NCBI RefSeq assembly: GCF_003991905.1
Contig: NZ_RSCL01000032.1
Coordinates: forward strand, 28,417-92,416
Direction: 5' to 3'
DNA: 64,000 bases
Source of the DNA: Dulcicalothrix desertica PCC 7102
GTDB taxonomy: Bacteria; Cyanobacteriota; Cyanobacteriia; Cyanobacteriales; Nostocaceae
Shown: positions 43,490 to 53,970 of the stretch, piece by piece
Position numbering within the stretch: the stretch's first letter is position 1
How the letters are laid out: each line of letters starts with the position of its first letter
Notes under the pieces: generated by a model
The model's database searches: none
What the model was told of the DNA's origin: nothing
What the model saw: only the letters and a program-made list of their open reading frames with translations
Translations under genes and position numbers: made by a program

Positions 43490-46400
43490 ATGGTGACAGC
43501 AGCAATCAAGATTCCTGGGTACAGCATTAGCGAAAGAATCTATGTCGGAGCTAGAACAATTGTATATCAAGCTGTACGCGAACAAGACCAGGCGCCTGTT
43601 GCCATCAAGTTAATGCGAAACCCAGACCCCAGCTTTGACGAGATAGTGTACTTTCGTAACCAGTACACCATTGCTGCTAACCTAAATATTCCCGGTATCG
43701 TTCAACCCTACAGTTTAGAGATATACGGTAACGGTTACGCATTAATCATGGAGTTTGGAGGAATATCGCTCAAAGATTGGTTAGTATCCACCCAACTATC
43801 AATACCTCACTTCCTTAAAATTGCCATTCAAATTACAACTGTCCTTGACCAACTACACCGTAACCGTGTTATTCACAAAGATATCAAACCTGCCAACATC
43901 CTAATTAACCCAGACACTCAACAAATCAAAATTACCGATTTTAGTATTTCATCTTTGCTAATACGCGAAACTCAACAACTACAACGCAATATATTAGAGG
44001 GGACATTAGCATACATTTCACCCGAACAAACCGGACGTATCAACCGAGGTGTCGATTACCGCAGCGATTTTTATAGTTTAGGTGTGACTTTTTATGAGTT
44101 ACTAACTGGGCAACTACCTTTTATTAGTAATGAACCAAGCGAGTTAGTACATAGCCATATTACCAGGCAACCCGTTGCAGTTGACGCTATCAACAAAAAT
44201 ATTCCCAAAGTTTTAGCAGTGATAGTTTCTAAGTTAATGGCAAAAAACCCTGAAGAACGCTACCAAAGCGCACTTGGTTTAAAGTATGACTTAGAAGCTT
44301 GTTTAAATTTATACCATAGTAATGAAGGCGCCAGTAATACAATATTTCCTCTAGGAACCAAAGATATCTCCGACCGTTTCTTAATTCCCAATAAATTATA
44401 CGGTCGAGACAAAGAAGTTACAGCTTTGCTAGAAGCATTCGCACGTGTATCTACAACAGGTGTGGAAATACTTTTATTGCGTGGGTTTTCAGGAACAGGC
44501 AAAACAGCTTTAGTTAAAGAGGTTCAAAAACCAATTGCCCAGCATCACGGTTATTTTATCAAAGGTAAATACGACCAGTTCGCGCGCAATGTACCATTAT
44601 TTGGGATAATACAGGCATTTGGCGATTTAATTGAACAACTATTAACTCAAAGCGAATCGCAAATTCTAAAATGGAAAAATCTTATATTGGATGCTGTCGG
44701 TGACAATGGACAGGTAATTATTGATGCAATACCATCTGTTGAATTACTCATTGGCAAACAACCACCATCTACAGAGTTAGATGTAACAGCAGCGCAAAAT
44801 CGTTTTAATTTGATATTCAAAAACTTTATTCGCGTTTTCTGTAGTGCAGAACATCCGCTCGTAATATTCCTCGATGATTTACAATGGGCTGATACTGCTT
44901 CATTACAATTAATTCATCTCTTAGCAGTTGAGCTTGAGTATTTATTACTAATTGGCGCCTATCGCGATAACGAAGTCAACAGTACGCATCGCTTAATGTC
45001 AACAATCGATGATATTCAAAATGCGGGTGCAACGATAGAAACGATTACATTAAACGCTTTGAGTTTCGATGCTGTAAATAAATTAGTCGCTGATACGCTG
45101 TTATGTAGTACAGATAAAACTTATTCGCTAACGCAGTATATATATAGTAAAACTCAAGGCAATTCATTTTTTACCCGTGAATTATTAAACACACTTTATA
45201 CTGAACGAGTTATTTACTTTGATTACGAAAAAAGTATATGGCAGTGGGATGAGAGCGTTGCTCACAATTTGCCTTTAAGTAATGACATCGTTGAGTTTAT
45301 AGTATTGAAGTTACTTTCTTTACCAACTGCAACTCAGGATATATTAAAACTAGCAGCTTGTATTGGCAATCAATTTGACTTAGACATATTATCTACCGTA
45401 TCCGATATTGATGCTGCTGCCCTATGGAAAGCAATTCAGGAAGGGTTGATATTGACAACTAGTCAAGTTTATAAGTACTACCAATCAAAAGCTGATGGTA
45501 TGGTGACAGACAATAATGACAAATCAGCATTTACATTTCAATTTTTGCACGACCGTGTACAGCAAGCAGCATATGCACTGATTTCAGAAGCCGATAAAAA
45601 AAGTACACATTTAAAAATCGGGCGCCTTTTATTAAAGAGTATTGTATCAGCAACTAGAGAAGAGCGAATATTTGAAATAGTTAACCAGCTAAATTATGGA
45701 GTTGAGTTAATAACATACCAAGTTGAACGTGATGAACTCGCACAGCTAAATCTTATTGCTTGTCATAAAGCTAAAAGTGCCACTGCGTATAGTGCAGCTA
45801 GAGAGTATGCAAAAGAAGGAATTAAGCTTTTAGGAGAAGATAGCTGGGAACGACATTATGAAACAACACTAGCTTTGCACGAACTTGGTGCCGAAATAGC
45901 TTACTTGTGCGGTGACTTAGAGCAAATGGAGTATTTTATCAATCAAGTTACCCATAACACCCGTGTACTATTACATCAAATTAAAGTACACGAAATCAAA
46001 ATTCAAGCGTATATATCTCAAAATCGATTTGCAGATGCAATTTCAACTGCCTTAGTTATATTAAAGCGTTTTGGAATAGAATTTCCTGAATTGCCTACAC
46101 CAGAACACTTTCAGCAAGCGATGACAGAAGTTGCTACATATATATCAGAGAATTCTATCAATGACTTATCGGTATTGGCGCCAATGCAGTCAAAAGATAT
46201 GCTAGCAGCAATGAGGATTTTATCAAGCGTTGCATCTGCTGCCTATATTGGTATGGCTCAACTTTACCCGTTAATTATCCTCAAACAAGTTAGTATATCA
46301 GTACAATATGGTAATGCTCCTAGTTCAACATATGCATATGCAACGTATGGGTTAATATTATGTGCTTTTGGAAATGATATTGAAGCTGGTTATCGCTCTG

Positions 46401-48850
46401 GAAATGCAGCATTAAAACTTTTACAAGGAGCAAGTGAATTCAAAGCAAAAGTAATTAACTTAGTATATCCGTTTGTTCTGTCTTGGAAAACTCATTTACA
46501 AACAAATATTCAGCCTTTATTAGAAGGTTATCACAGTGGTTTAGAAACAGGAGATTTAGAATTCGGCGCCTATTGTGCTTTTAATTACTGTAATTTATCA
46601 TATTGGTCAGGTAAAAATTTAGCTTGGTTAGTAGACGAAATGGATTTATATAACCAAGCAATGTTACAACTTAAGCAGGAAAGCGCGCGCAACTTTCAGC
46701 GTATTTTTTACCAGGCAGCATTAAATTTCACTACAAATAATACAAATCCAATATCATTAAACGGTGAAATATATAACGAGTTAGAAATGATGCCAGTTCA
46801 CACGGAAGCAGGTGATAGTTATTCAATTGGTACATTATACTTACACAAGTTGATGTTATGTGTATTATTTGGTGATAACAAATACGGAGTAGAGAATTCT
46901 ATTTTAGCCCAACAGTATGCAGGCGCCATTGCTGGAACATATTACTCAGCGTTGATACCATTTTATAGTTGTTTGTGCCAACTGGGAGTTTATTCAACAC
47001 AAACGGCGCCAGAGCAGCAAAACATTTTAACCCAAGTTAAACAAAACCAAGATAAAATCAAGAACTGGGCAAACCATGCTCCAATGAACCATTTACATAA
47101 ATGGTATTTAATAGAAGCAGAACAGCATCGAGTGTTAAATAATAAAGTTGAGGCAATAGAGTTTTATGATAAAGCCATTGCTCTTGCTCAAGAGAACGGA
47201 TATATTAACGAAGAAGCATTATGTTGGGAACTTGCAGCTAAATTCTATCTGGAATGGGGTAAAAGAATAATCGCGCAAACTTATATGGTTAAAGCATACG
47301 AAGCATATCAGCACTGGGGAGCAAAAACCAAACTTACCCACTTGATGTCAAACTATCCTCAATTACTAACTTCATTCCAATCTACAATATCTCCAGTTAA
47401 AACCGATAAATTTGCCACTATAAGCAGTCATAGTACAACAGCTACTGAATATTTAGATTTCAAAGCTGTACTCAAAGCATCTCAAAGTTTATCAAGTGAA
47501 ATTCAACTTGATAATTTAGTATCAGCATTAATGCAGGTTGTGTTAGAAAACGCAGGCGCCGACAAAGGTATATTATTACTACTAAAGAACAATATCCTGG
47601 GAGTTGCTGCTCACAGTCATGATGAAATAGATGTACTATTACCAGAGAATCTGATTAACTACGCGCGCTATGCGAAAAAATCGGTAATAATGAATGATGT
47701 TGACGCCAGTACAGAGTGGAAAGAAGACGGTTACTTTGAAAAATTCCATCCACAAAGTGTTCTATGCACCCCAATTATAAATAAAACTCGCTTAGTTGGC
47801 GTATTGTATCTAGAAAATAACTTAGTTAGAGAAGCATTTACAACAGACCGGGTAGAAATATTAAATTTACTTTGTTCACAAGCTGCAATATCGCTTGACA
47901 ACGCAACTCTTTACCAAACATCACAAAACTACGCTATTAAATTAGAGCAAAACCTTACTGAGCAGAAAATTCAAGCAAACGAGTTACAGCAAACACTCGA
48001 AGAACTACAAGAAGCTCAAACTCAACTCGTCCAAAGCGAGAAAATGTCAGCATTAGGAAACTTAGTTGCAGGTGTAGCACACGAAATAAACAACCCCGTT
48101 GGTTTTATAGCTGGTAATATTCAACCTGCGCTCAACTTTGTAAATGATATATTTGGACTACTAGATTTATATCAACAAAAATTTCCAGACCCAGGCGCCG
48201 AAATTAGCGAAGAAATAGAGACAATAGATTTAGACTACATACGTCAAGACCTACCAAAACTACTTTCTTCCATGAAAGAAGGTGTGCAACGTATTCGTAG
48301 TATATCAAATAGCTTGCGAACATTCTCGCGTGCGGACACAGAAACAAAAATTCCCTTTGACATTCACGATGGTATCAACAGCACCATCATGATACTTTCA
48401 CACCGTCTCAAAGCAAACGAACATCGTCCCCAAATAGAAATAGTCAAAAATTATGCAAAATTACCTCAAATTCGCTGCTTTCCCGGACAAGTAAATCAAG
48501 TACTAATGAACTTATTTGCTAATGCCATAGATGCGCTAGAAGAATCAAACACCGAACGCAGCTTCGAGGAAATTCAACTTAACCCCAATTGTATTACCGT
48601 CAAAACCAGCTTAAGCACAGACGCACAAAAAATAATTATCTATATAAAAGACAATGGTAAAGGAATGAGCGAAGAAGTCAAACAACGCATCTTCGACAAG
48701 TTATTTACTACCAAAGCAGTTGGTAAAGGTACAGGACTAGGACTAGCAATTGCACGGCAAATTATAATAGAGAAACATGGCGGCAATATTAAAGTAAATT
48801 CTACACCAGGAGAAGGCGCCGAATTTATCATTGAAATCCCCGTAGATTAA
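43490..48850 (+). CDS. Giant fusion: Ser/Thr protein kinase, AAA-type ATPase, GAF, histidine kinase
   Basis: The 1,787-aa multi-domain signalling protein starts at the ATG 43490; a GTG 6 nt upstream is less likely. Residues about 10-270 are a eukaryote-type kinase: VIHKDIKPANILI is intact, but the DFG motif reads DFS (KITDFSISSL). Next comes a large ATPase module with Walker A GFSGTGKTALVKEV and Walker B VIFLDDLQWADTAS, resembling sensory signal-transduction ATPases (about 290-650). A long alpha-helical TPR-like region follows, then a GAF domain (about 1330-1470), a coiled coil and a histidine kinase with LVAGVAHEINNPVGFIAG, FANAIDALE, DNGKGM and GTGLGLAIARQI. Many such proteins occur in filamentous cyanobacteria. 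Confidence 0.92.
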   Translation: MVTAAIKIPGYSISERIYVGARTIVYQAVREQDQAPVAIKLMRNPDPSFDEIVYFRNQYTIAANLNIPGIVQPYSLEIYGNGYALIMEFGGISLKDWLVSTQLSIPHFLKIAIQITTVLDQLHRNRVIHKDIKPANILINPDTQQIKITDFSISSLLIRETQQLQRNILEGTLAYISPEQTGRINRGVDYRSDFYSLGVTFYELLTGQLPFISNEPSELVHSHITRQPVAVDAINKNIPKVLAVIVSKLMAKNPEERYQSALGLKYDLEACLNLYHSNEGASNTIFPLGTKDISDRFLIPNKLYGRDKEVTALLEAFARVSTTGVEILLLRGFSGTGKTALVKEVQKPIAQHHGYFIKGKYDQFARNVPLFGIIQAFGDLIEQLLTQSESQILKWKNLILDAVGDNGQVIIDAIPSVELLIGKQPPSTELDVTAAQNRFNLIFKNFIRVFCSAEHPLVIFLDDLQWADTASLQLIHLLAVELEYLLLIGAYRDNEVNSTHRLMSTIDDIQNAGATIETITLNALSFDAVNKLVADTLLCSTDKTYSLTQYIYSKTQGNSFFTRELLNTLYTERVIYFDYEKSIWQWDESVAHNLPLSNDIVEFIVLKLLSLPTATQDILKLAACIGNQFDLDILSTVSDIDAAALWKAIQEGLILTTSQVYKYYQSKADGMVTDNNDKSAFTFQFLHDRVQQAAYALISEADKKSTHLKIGRLLLKSIVSATREERIFEIVNQLNYGVELITYQVERDELAQLNLIACHKAKSATAYSAAREYAKEGIKLLGEDSWERHYETTLALHELGAEIAYLCGDLEQMEYFINQVTHNTRVLLHQIKVHEIKIQAYISQNRFADAISTALVILKRFGIEFPELPTPEHFQQAMTEVATYISENSINDLSVLAPMQSKDMLAAMRILSSVASAAYIGMAQLYPLIILKQVSISVQYGNAPSSTYAYATYGLILCAFGNDIEAGYRSGNAALKLLQGASEFKAKVINLVYPFVLSWKTHLQTNIQPLLEGYHSGLETGDLEFGAYCAFNYCNLSYWSGKNLAWLVDEMDLYNQAMLQLKQESARNFQRIFYQAALNFTTNNTNPISLNGEIYNELEMMPVHTEAGDSYSIGTLYLHKLMLCVLFGDNKYGVENSILAQQYAGAIAGTYYSALIPFYSCLCQLGVYSTQTAPEQQNILTQVKQNQDKIKNWANHAPMNHLHKWYLIEAEQHRVLNNKVEAIEFYDKAIALAQENGYINEEALCWELAAKFYLEWGKRIIAQTYMVKAYEAYQHWGAKTKLTHLMSNYPQLLTSFQSTISPVKTDKFATISSHSTTATEYLDFKAVLKASQSLSSEIQLDNLVSALMQVVLENAGADKGILLLLKNNILGVAAHSHDEIDVLLPENLINYARYAKKSVIMNDVDASTEWKEDGYFEKFHPQSVLCTPIINKTRLVGVLYLENNLVREAFTTDRVEILNLLCSQAAISLDNATLYQTSQNYAIKLEQNLTEQKIQANELQQTLEELQEAQTQLVQSEKMSALGNLVAGVAHEINNPVGFIAGNIQPALNFVNDIFGLLDLYQQKFPDPGAEISEEIETIDLDYIRQDLPKLLSSMKEGVQRIRSISNSLRTFSRADTETKIPFDIHDGINSTIMILSHRLKANEHRPQIEIVKNYAKLPQIRCFPGQVNQVLMNLFANAIDALEESNTERSFEEIQLNPNCITVKTSLSTDAQKIIIYIKDNGKGMSEEVKQRIFDKLFTTKAVGKGTGLGLAIARQIIIEKHGGNIKVNSTPGEGAEFIIEIPVD

Positions 48851-48858
48851 TATAAATT

Positions 48859-48888
48859 AGGTTGGGTTCCGTGCAACGGAACCCAACA
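48859..48888. repeat. GGTTGGGTTCCGT/ACGGAACCCAAC inverted repeat
   Basis: Perfect inverted repeat with a short loop, directly after the giant kinase gene; possibly also its terminator. Related to 37547-37580. Confidence 0.7.
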
Positions 48889-49183
48889 TAAACCCCTATA
48901 TCTTTATAAAAGAAGCCATAGCAGTACTAAATCATTCGTAAAATTTATAATTTAGTAATAAACCACAAAGACACATAATCCGCAGGGTAGAACGCAAAGG
49001 AAGAAAAGAAGAGGTTTTACAACTCATATAGTTATATTATAGTTTTTAAAAACTTTATAAACTCTTTATCTATTTTTAATCAATCACACCCTAACTCTAG
49101 TAAATAATACTTATCAACACAAAATTTAAATATTGCTAGTAAAAGTAATAAAAGCAGTTATATTACTCTGAAGCAATTTCTAA

Positions 49184-49330
49184 CAATTAAAAGCTTTACA
49201 TCTAAACCAAACTATTTGTGGATTTCAGCATGAAATCACTGATAAATTACCAAAAAACATAGATGAAATAGCCTATAAAGTATCTTGCGCTGCAATCAGT
49301 GACATTACTCAAGCTATTAAGCAGAACTGA
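49184..49330 (+). pseudogene. Start-less gene fragment upstream of the NRPS
   Basis: An open frame between stop codons at 49181 and 49328 encodes QLKALHLNQTICGFQHEITD, KLPKNIDEIAYKVSCAAISD and ITQAIKQN. There is no ATG/GTG/TTG start with a ribosome binding site. It lies at the left edge of the compositionally different block. It could be a remnant of a small gene; the family is unknown. Confidence 0.3.
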
Positions 49331-49453
49331 CACGTAAAATGTTAGAGTGTTCCAAGAAAAAATATCCTAAAGTAAATAGGGTATACACTGCCACAGACTT
49401 CAAAATATTACTGCTAAATACTCTGAGCATTTCCACCTCAAGATCTGGGTTAT

Positions 49454-52400
49454 ATGAAAAAATCCATGCTTTATGATCTCAAAAATATTTCCATTCATCA
49501 AATGGTTGAATTACAGGTCTCACAAACCCATGATGCTGTAGCAATAATTTTTCAAGATAAGCAATTAACATATCAAGAGCTTAATCAAAAAGCAAATCAA
49601 CTAGCACACTATTTGAAAACCCTAGGGGTTAAACCAGAGAGTTTAGTAGGGGTTTGTATAGAAAGATCACTAGAAATGTTCATAGGGTTATTAGGGATAT
49701 TGAAAGCAGGTGGAGCTTATATACCCCTTGACCCTAGCTACCCCCAAGAACGCTTGGAATTTATGGTAGAAGACTCTCAGATGCCAATATTGGTGACTCA
49801 AAAGCATCTGATTGAGCAATTACCACGGCTAGAAAATGTACAGGTCGTGTGTATCGATACAGATTGGCAAGTGATTACGCAATACAGCACAGAAAATGTC
49901 GATAGTGGAGTAACTGGCGAAAATTTAGCTTATACCATCTATACTTCAGGTTCTACAGGTAAACCTAAAGGTGTCCAAATTACACACCAATCAGTAGTCA
50001 ACCTCTTAAATTCCATGCAGCGGGAACCAGGACTAACGGCGGAAGATACACTGCTAGCAATTACGACAATTTCGTTTGATATGGCAGTTCCAGATATATA
50101 CTTACCTTTGGTCGTAGGCGCCCGTATTAAGCTGATTGAGCGACAAGTAGCATCCGATGCGGCAGAACTTGCAAAAATTTTATCTGAGCCAGAAGTTACA
50201 TTTGTACAGGCGACCCCAGCTACTTGGCAACTGGTTCTAGCAGCAGGCTGGCAAGGGAACAAAAGACTGAAAATATTATGTGGTGGAGAGGCCCTAACGC
50301 GAGCGCTAGCTAATCAGTTGCTAGAAAAAGCAGGCTCTCTCTGGCATATGTATGGTCCCACGGAGACTACTGTTTGGTCAATGGTTTACAAAGTAGAACC
50401 TGGGAGCAATTCCGTACCTCTTGGGCGCCCTATTGCTAACACACAAATTTACTTACTAGAGGAACCAGCACGCCGGAAAAATGATCCAATCAAAACAGTT
50501 CCTATTGGCGCCCCAGGAGAAATATATATTGGTGGAGATGGAGTTGCACGAGGCTACCTCAACCGTCCAGAGTTAAATCACGACAAGTTTGTTTATAATC
50601 CCTTCAGTAACGAACCCGAAGCACGCCTTTACAAAACCGGAGATTTAGCTCGCTATCTGCCAAATGGAAATCTTGAGTTTATTGGTCGGATTGACAATCA
50701 AGTTAAAATCCGTGGCTTTCGCGTGGAATTAGGTGATATCGAAACAGTTTTGAGCCAGCATCCAGAAGTAAGAGAGGCTGCTGTGATTGCAAAAGAAGAT
50801 AATTTTGGTAATAAACGCCTGATCGGCTATGTTGTTCCAAAAACTGACAGTAATTTGAACTCATCAACCTCAATTGCTGAGTCCCATAATCAACAACTTC
50901 AGCAGTGGGAAACAGTTTGGAGCAATACCTACAGTCTCTACTCTGAAGATTGGGCTGGTTGGAATGATAGTTTTACTGGTCTACCCATGCCTACTAATGA
51001 TGTGTGTGAGTGGGTTGACGGCACTGTTGAGCGGATTCTTTCTTTACGTCCGCAACGAGTGTTAGAGATTGGATGTGGAAAGGGACTACTTCTATTTCGT
51101 ATTGCGTCTCATTGTAGTCACTATGTGGGTACGGATATTTCAACAGAAGCTATATATCATATTGAGCAGCAATTAAAAAACAATCAACAAAATAATTCTC
51201 ATGTAAAAGTATTCAAGGGCGCCGCTCATGAACTTGAAGGATTAGAACCAGCCAGCTTTGATACGGTGATTATTAACTCTGTGATTCAGTACTTCCCCAG
51301 TGTGGATTATTTATTGCAAGTGATCGACAAAAGTGTCAAGTTGATCAAACCGGGAGGGCAGATTTTTATTGGTGATGTTCGTAGTTTACCGTTACTAGAA
51401 ACTTTTCATACCGCAGTTCAACTCAGCAAAGCTATTTCTTCTCTTTCCAGTGACAAGCTCCAACAGATGATCCGGGAACGAATTTTCCACGACAGAGAAC
51501 TAGTAATTCATCCAGACTTCTTCCCTACCCTGAAGCATCATATCCCTCGCATCAGTCATATTCAAAACTTACTTAAACGAGGTCAGTCTCAAAACGAACT
51601 TATTAGGTTTCGGTCTGATGTTATTCTTCATGTAGAGACTGATGTCTATCCAGATGCAAAGCCTTTATGTTGGGATTGGCAACAACAGGATATATCAATA
51701 CCACAAATCTGCAAATTTCTTCAAGAGAAACAACCAGAAACTTTCAAGATCATCAATGTGCCTAATGCCCGGGTTTTCCTAGATGTGAAGGCAGTGGAAC
51801 TATTAGCGGGCGCCAATCAATCGGCAACTGTAGGACAGATAAGGGAAGCCCTAGGACAAATCTGTGAACAAGCAAGTGTCAATCCAGAGGAATTTTGGAA
51901 TATCAGTCAATATTTACCCTATAACGTCCATATCACTTGGTCTGAGTTAAGCACTCCAGGTACATATGACGTTGTGTTACAAAGCCAGTTGAAAGCAACA
52001 GGACAAAGGGCTATTGTTGTCCTGCCGGAGCAACCATTAGAGTTAAAACCATTGAGTGCTTATGCCAATAATCCTCTTCAAGTAAACGAGAAAAGCAATT
52101 TGGTTCTTCAACTACGTACTTACTTAAAGGAAAAACTACCTGACTACATGATTCCTTCAGCATTTGTAGTTATGAAAACCCTACCCTTGACACCAAATGG
52201 GAAGATTAATCGGCGATCTATGCCTGAACCGACAAAAGAGCAACCCATGTTAACACAGCCATACGTCGCGCCTTCTACTTTAATACAAAACCATCTGGCT
52301 AAAATTTGGTCTCAGATTTTAGGAATAGAAATAGAGCAAGTGGGCATTTACAATAACTTTTTTGAACTTGGAGGACATTCTCTGCTGACAGTTCAGCTAC

Positions 52401-53854
52401 TTGCCCAAATAGAAGAGGTCATTCACATTAAATTACCCTTGTTCTACTTTCTTAGAGAGCCGACAATAGCTGGATTAATCAAATCGATTGATGTCTTACA
52501 AAATTTGGATTCTACTAAACCTGTTGAGGAAGTCATAAAGGTGGATTTACTAGCTGAAGCTATCTTAGACCCAACAATTCGCCCTAAAATACCGTTTATT
52601 GAACCGACAACCGAACCAGAGTATATATTATTAACAGGTGCAACAGGTTTTTTGGGTGCTTTTCTCTTAAACGAACTTCTGCAACAAACATCAGCCAATA
52701 TTTACTGTCTTGTTCGTTCCTCTAATCTTGAAGAGGGTCGGTACAAAATTCAAACCAATCTAGAGCGTTATACGCTTTGGAGTGGCGAGTTAAATTCTAG
52801 GATCGTTCCACTGTTAGGCGATTTATCAAAGCCTTTTTTGGGGTTAAATCATCAAAAGTTCCAAGAATTAGCTAGTAAGCTCGACCTAATTTATCACGCT
52901 GGGGCTTTCGTTAACCTAGTTTATCCTTACAACGCACTGCAAGCTACCAATGTACAGGGAACTCAGGAAATTCTCAGGTTAGCCAGTTTGGGTAAAGTCA
53001 CTCCTGTCCACTTTATCTCGACGATTGATGTACTTGAGCCTCTGATCTTTAACAATCCAACACCGATCAAAGAAGAACGATTAGTAGATTGTGAAAAACT
53101 AACTAGTGGTTATACTCAAACTAAATGGGTTGCCGAACAGCTAGTAATGGCAGCCCAATCGCGGGGAATTCCTGCTTGCATTTACAGACCAGGAATGATT
53201 TCAGGTGATAGTGTAACAGGCACTTATCACACAAACGATTTGATGGGCAGAATTATCAAAGGCATGATTCAACTAGGAACTGCGCCCGATCTAGATCAAT
53301 GGGTCAATATAACTCCAATAGACTATGCCAGTAAAGCAATTGTGCATCTATCAAGACAAAAAGAATCGCTAGGGAAAGCCTTCCATATTGTCAACCCTAA
53401 CCCATTGCCCTGGAAACAGCTTGTGAGCGAAATTCGCAGTTTTGGCTACTCAATTCAATTGCAGCCAATTGATAAATGGCAAGCAGAGTTACTTCAATTG
53501 GATAGCTCCCAAGAAAATGTTTTAAATCCTATTAAATCACTGTTCACTGAGAAACACTCTCAAACCCAAATGACCTATTTGGAAACCTTCCTACTGACGG
53601 GTCAAGCTTTTGACTATCAAAATACCCTGAATGGGCTTCAAGGAACTTCCATAGTCTGCCCACCCGCAAATAGCAAGCTTTTAAGTGCATACTTTTCTTA
53701 CTTCATACGGTGTGGTTTTTTGGCATCTCCTTTTGGCAATTTTGAAGAAAATAGCTCGACCACTAAGGAGCGTTGGAAACAGCAACCAAATGGGATGATT
53801 GTAGCACCCTCTTTGAATATAAAAACTAGTACCAAACAACATTTCAAACCTTAG
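49454..53854 (+). CDS. Monomodular NRPS: adenylation, methyltransferase, carrier, thioester reductase (A-MT-PCP-R)
   Basis: The 1,466-aa synthetase has no condensation domain. The A domain has A3 YTSGSTGKPKGVQ near residue 161, then LWHMYGPTETTVWSM and YKTGDLARYLPNGNLEF. A methyltransferase (about 480-720, VLEIGCGKGLLLFRIA near 537) is inserted between A8 and A10 (LPLTPNGKINRR near 913). The PCP carries FFELGGHSLLT (Ser near 976). The C-terminal SDR-type reductase (about 1060-1400) has ILLTGATGFLGAFLL and the YTQTK catalytic pair near 1219. It would activate one amino or carboxylic acid, methylate it (N-methyl in this position is usual) and release it as an aldehyde or alcohol. Residues at the ten Stachelhaus positions look like D-M-P-Q-L-G-M-V-W-K by eye; I cannot assign a substrate. 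It is rich in GATC, unlike the rest of the window. Confidence 0.93.
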   Translation: MKKSMLYDLKNISIHQMVELQVSQTHDAVAIIFQDKQLTYQELNQKANQLAHYLKTLGVKPESLVGVCIERSLEMFIGLLGILKAGGAYIPLDPSYPQERLEFMVEDSQMPILVTQKHLIEQLPRLENVQVVCIDTDWQVITQYSTENVDSGVTGENLAYTIYTSGSTGKPKGVQITHQSVVNLLNSMQREPGLTAEDTLLAITTISFDMAVPDIYLPLVVGARIKLIERQVASDAAELAKILSEPEVTFVQATPATWQLVLAAGWQGNKRLKILCGGEALTRALANQLLEKAGSLWHMYGPTETTVWSMVYKVEPGSNSVPLGRPIANTQIYLLEEPARRKNDPIKTVPIGAPGEIYIGGDGVARGYLNRPELNHDKFVYNPFSNEPEARLYKTGDLARYLPNGNLEFIGRIDNQVKIRGFRVELGDIETVLSQHPEVREAAVIAKEDNFGNKRLIGYVVPKTDSNLNSSTSIAESHNQQLQQWETVWSNTYSLYSEDWAGWNDSFTGLPMPTNDVCEWVDGTVERILSLRPQRVLEIGCGKGLLLFRIASHCSHYVGTDISTEAIYHIEQQLKNNQQNNSHVKVFKGAAHELEGLEPASFDTVIINSVIQYFPSVDYLLQVIDKSVKLIKPGGQIFIGDVRSLPLLETFHTAVQLSKAISSLSSDKLQQMIRERIFHDRELVIHPDFFPTLKHHIPRISHIQNLLKRGQSQNELIRFRSDVILHVETDVYPDAKPLCWDWQQQDISIPQICKFLQEKQPETFKIINVPNARVFLDVKAVELLAGANQSATVGQIREALGQICEQASVNPEEFWNISQYLPYNVHITWSELSTPGTYDVVLQSQLKATGQRAIVVLPEQPLELKPLSAYANNPLQVNEKSNLVLQLRTYLKEKLPDYMIPSAFVVMKTLPLTPNGKINRRSMPEPTKEQPMLTQPYVAPSTLIQNHLAKIWSQILGIEIEQVGIYNNFFELGGHSLLTVQLLAQIEEVIHIKLPLFYFLREPTIAGLIKSIDVLQNLDSTKPVEEVIKVDLLAEAILDPTIRPKIPFIEPTTEPEYILLTGATGFLGAFLLNELLQQTSANIYCLVRSSNLEEGRYKIQTNLERYTLWSGELNSRIVPLLGDLSKPFLGLNHQKFQELASKLDLIYHAGAFVNLVYPYNALQATNVQGTQEILRLASLGKVTPVHFISTIDVLEPLIFNNPTPIKEERLVDCEKLTSGYTQTKWVAEQLVMAAQSRGIPACIYRPGMISGDSVTGTYHTNDLMGRIIKGMIQLGTAPDLDQWVNITPIDYASKAIVHLSRQKESLGKAFHIVNPNPLPWKQLVSEIRSFGYSIQLQPIDKWQAELLQLDSSQENVLNPIKSLFTEKHSQTQMTYLETFLLTGQAFDYQNTLNGLQGTSIVCPPANSKLLSAYFSYFIRCGFLASPFGNFEENSSTTKERWKQQPNGMIVAPSLNIKTSTKQHFKP

Positions 53855-53970
53855 TTAAGTTATTATGTTACTATCTAAAGAATTGTTTCGCAATTATTAT
53901 TTTAGCAATCTATTAGGGGAGTAAATAGATATAAGTGATTAAATCATGCAGTTGCATCAGGGTATGACTT

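Larger units (their letters stand above)
48851..49453. other. Intergenic region before the NRPS gene
   Basis: 603 bp between two plus-strand genes. It has a GGTTGGGTT...AACCCAAC repeat at 48859-48888. A fragment lacking a start codon, 49184-49330, reads GFQHEITDKLPKNIDEIAYK then VSCAAISDITQAIKQN and a stop. GATC sites begin at 49442. The 49.2-kb frame may be a remnant of a gene cut by the island boundary; I cannot name its family. Confidence 0.5.

Noticed and set aside
49454..53854. NRPS as part of a longer assembly line
   Set aside because: No condensation, ketosynthase or extra modules occur on either side, and the reductase is a chain-terminating domain.
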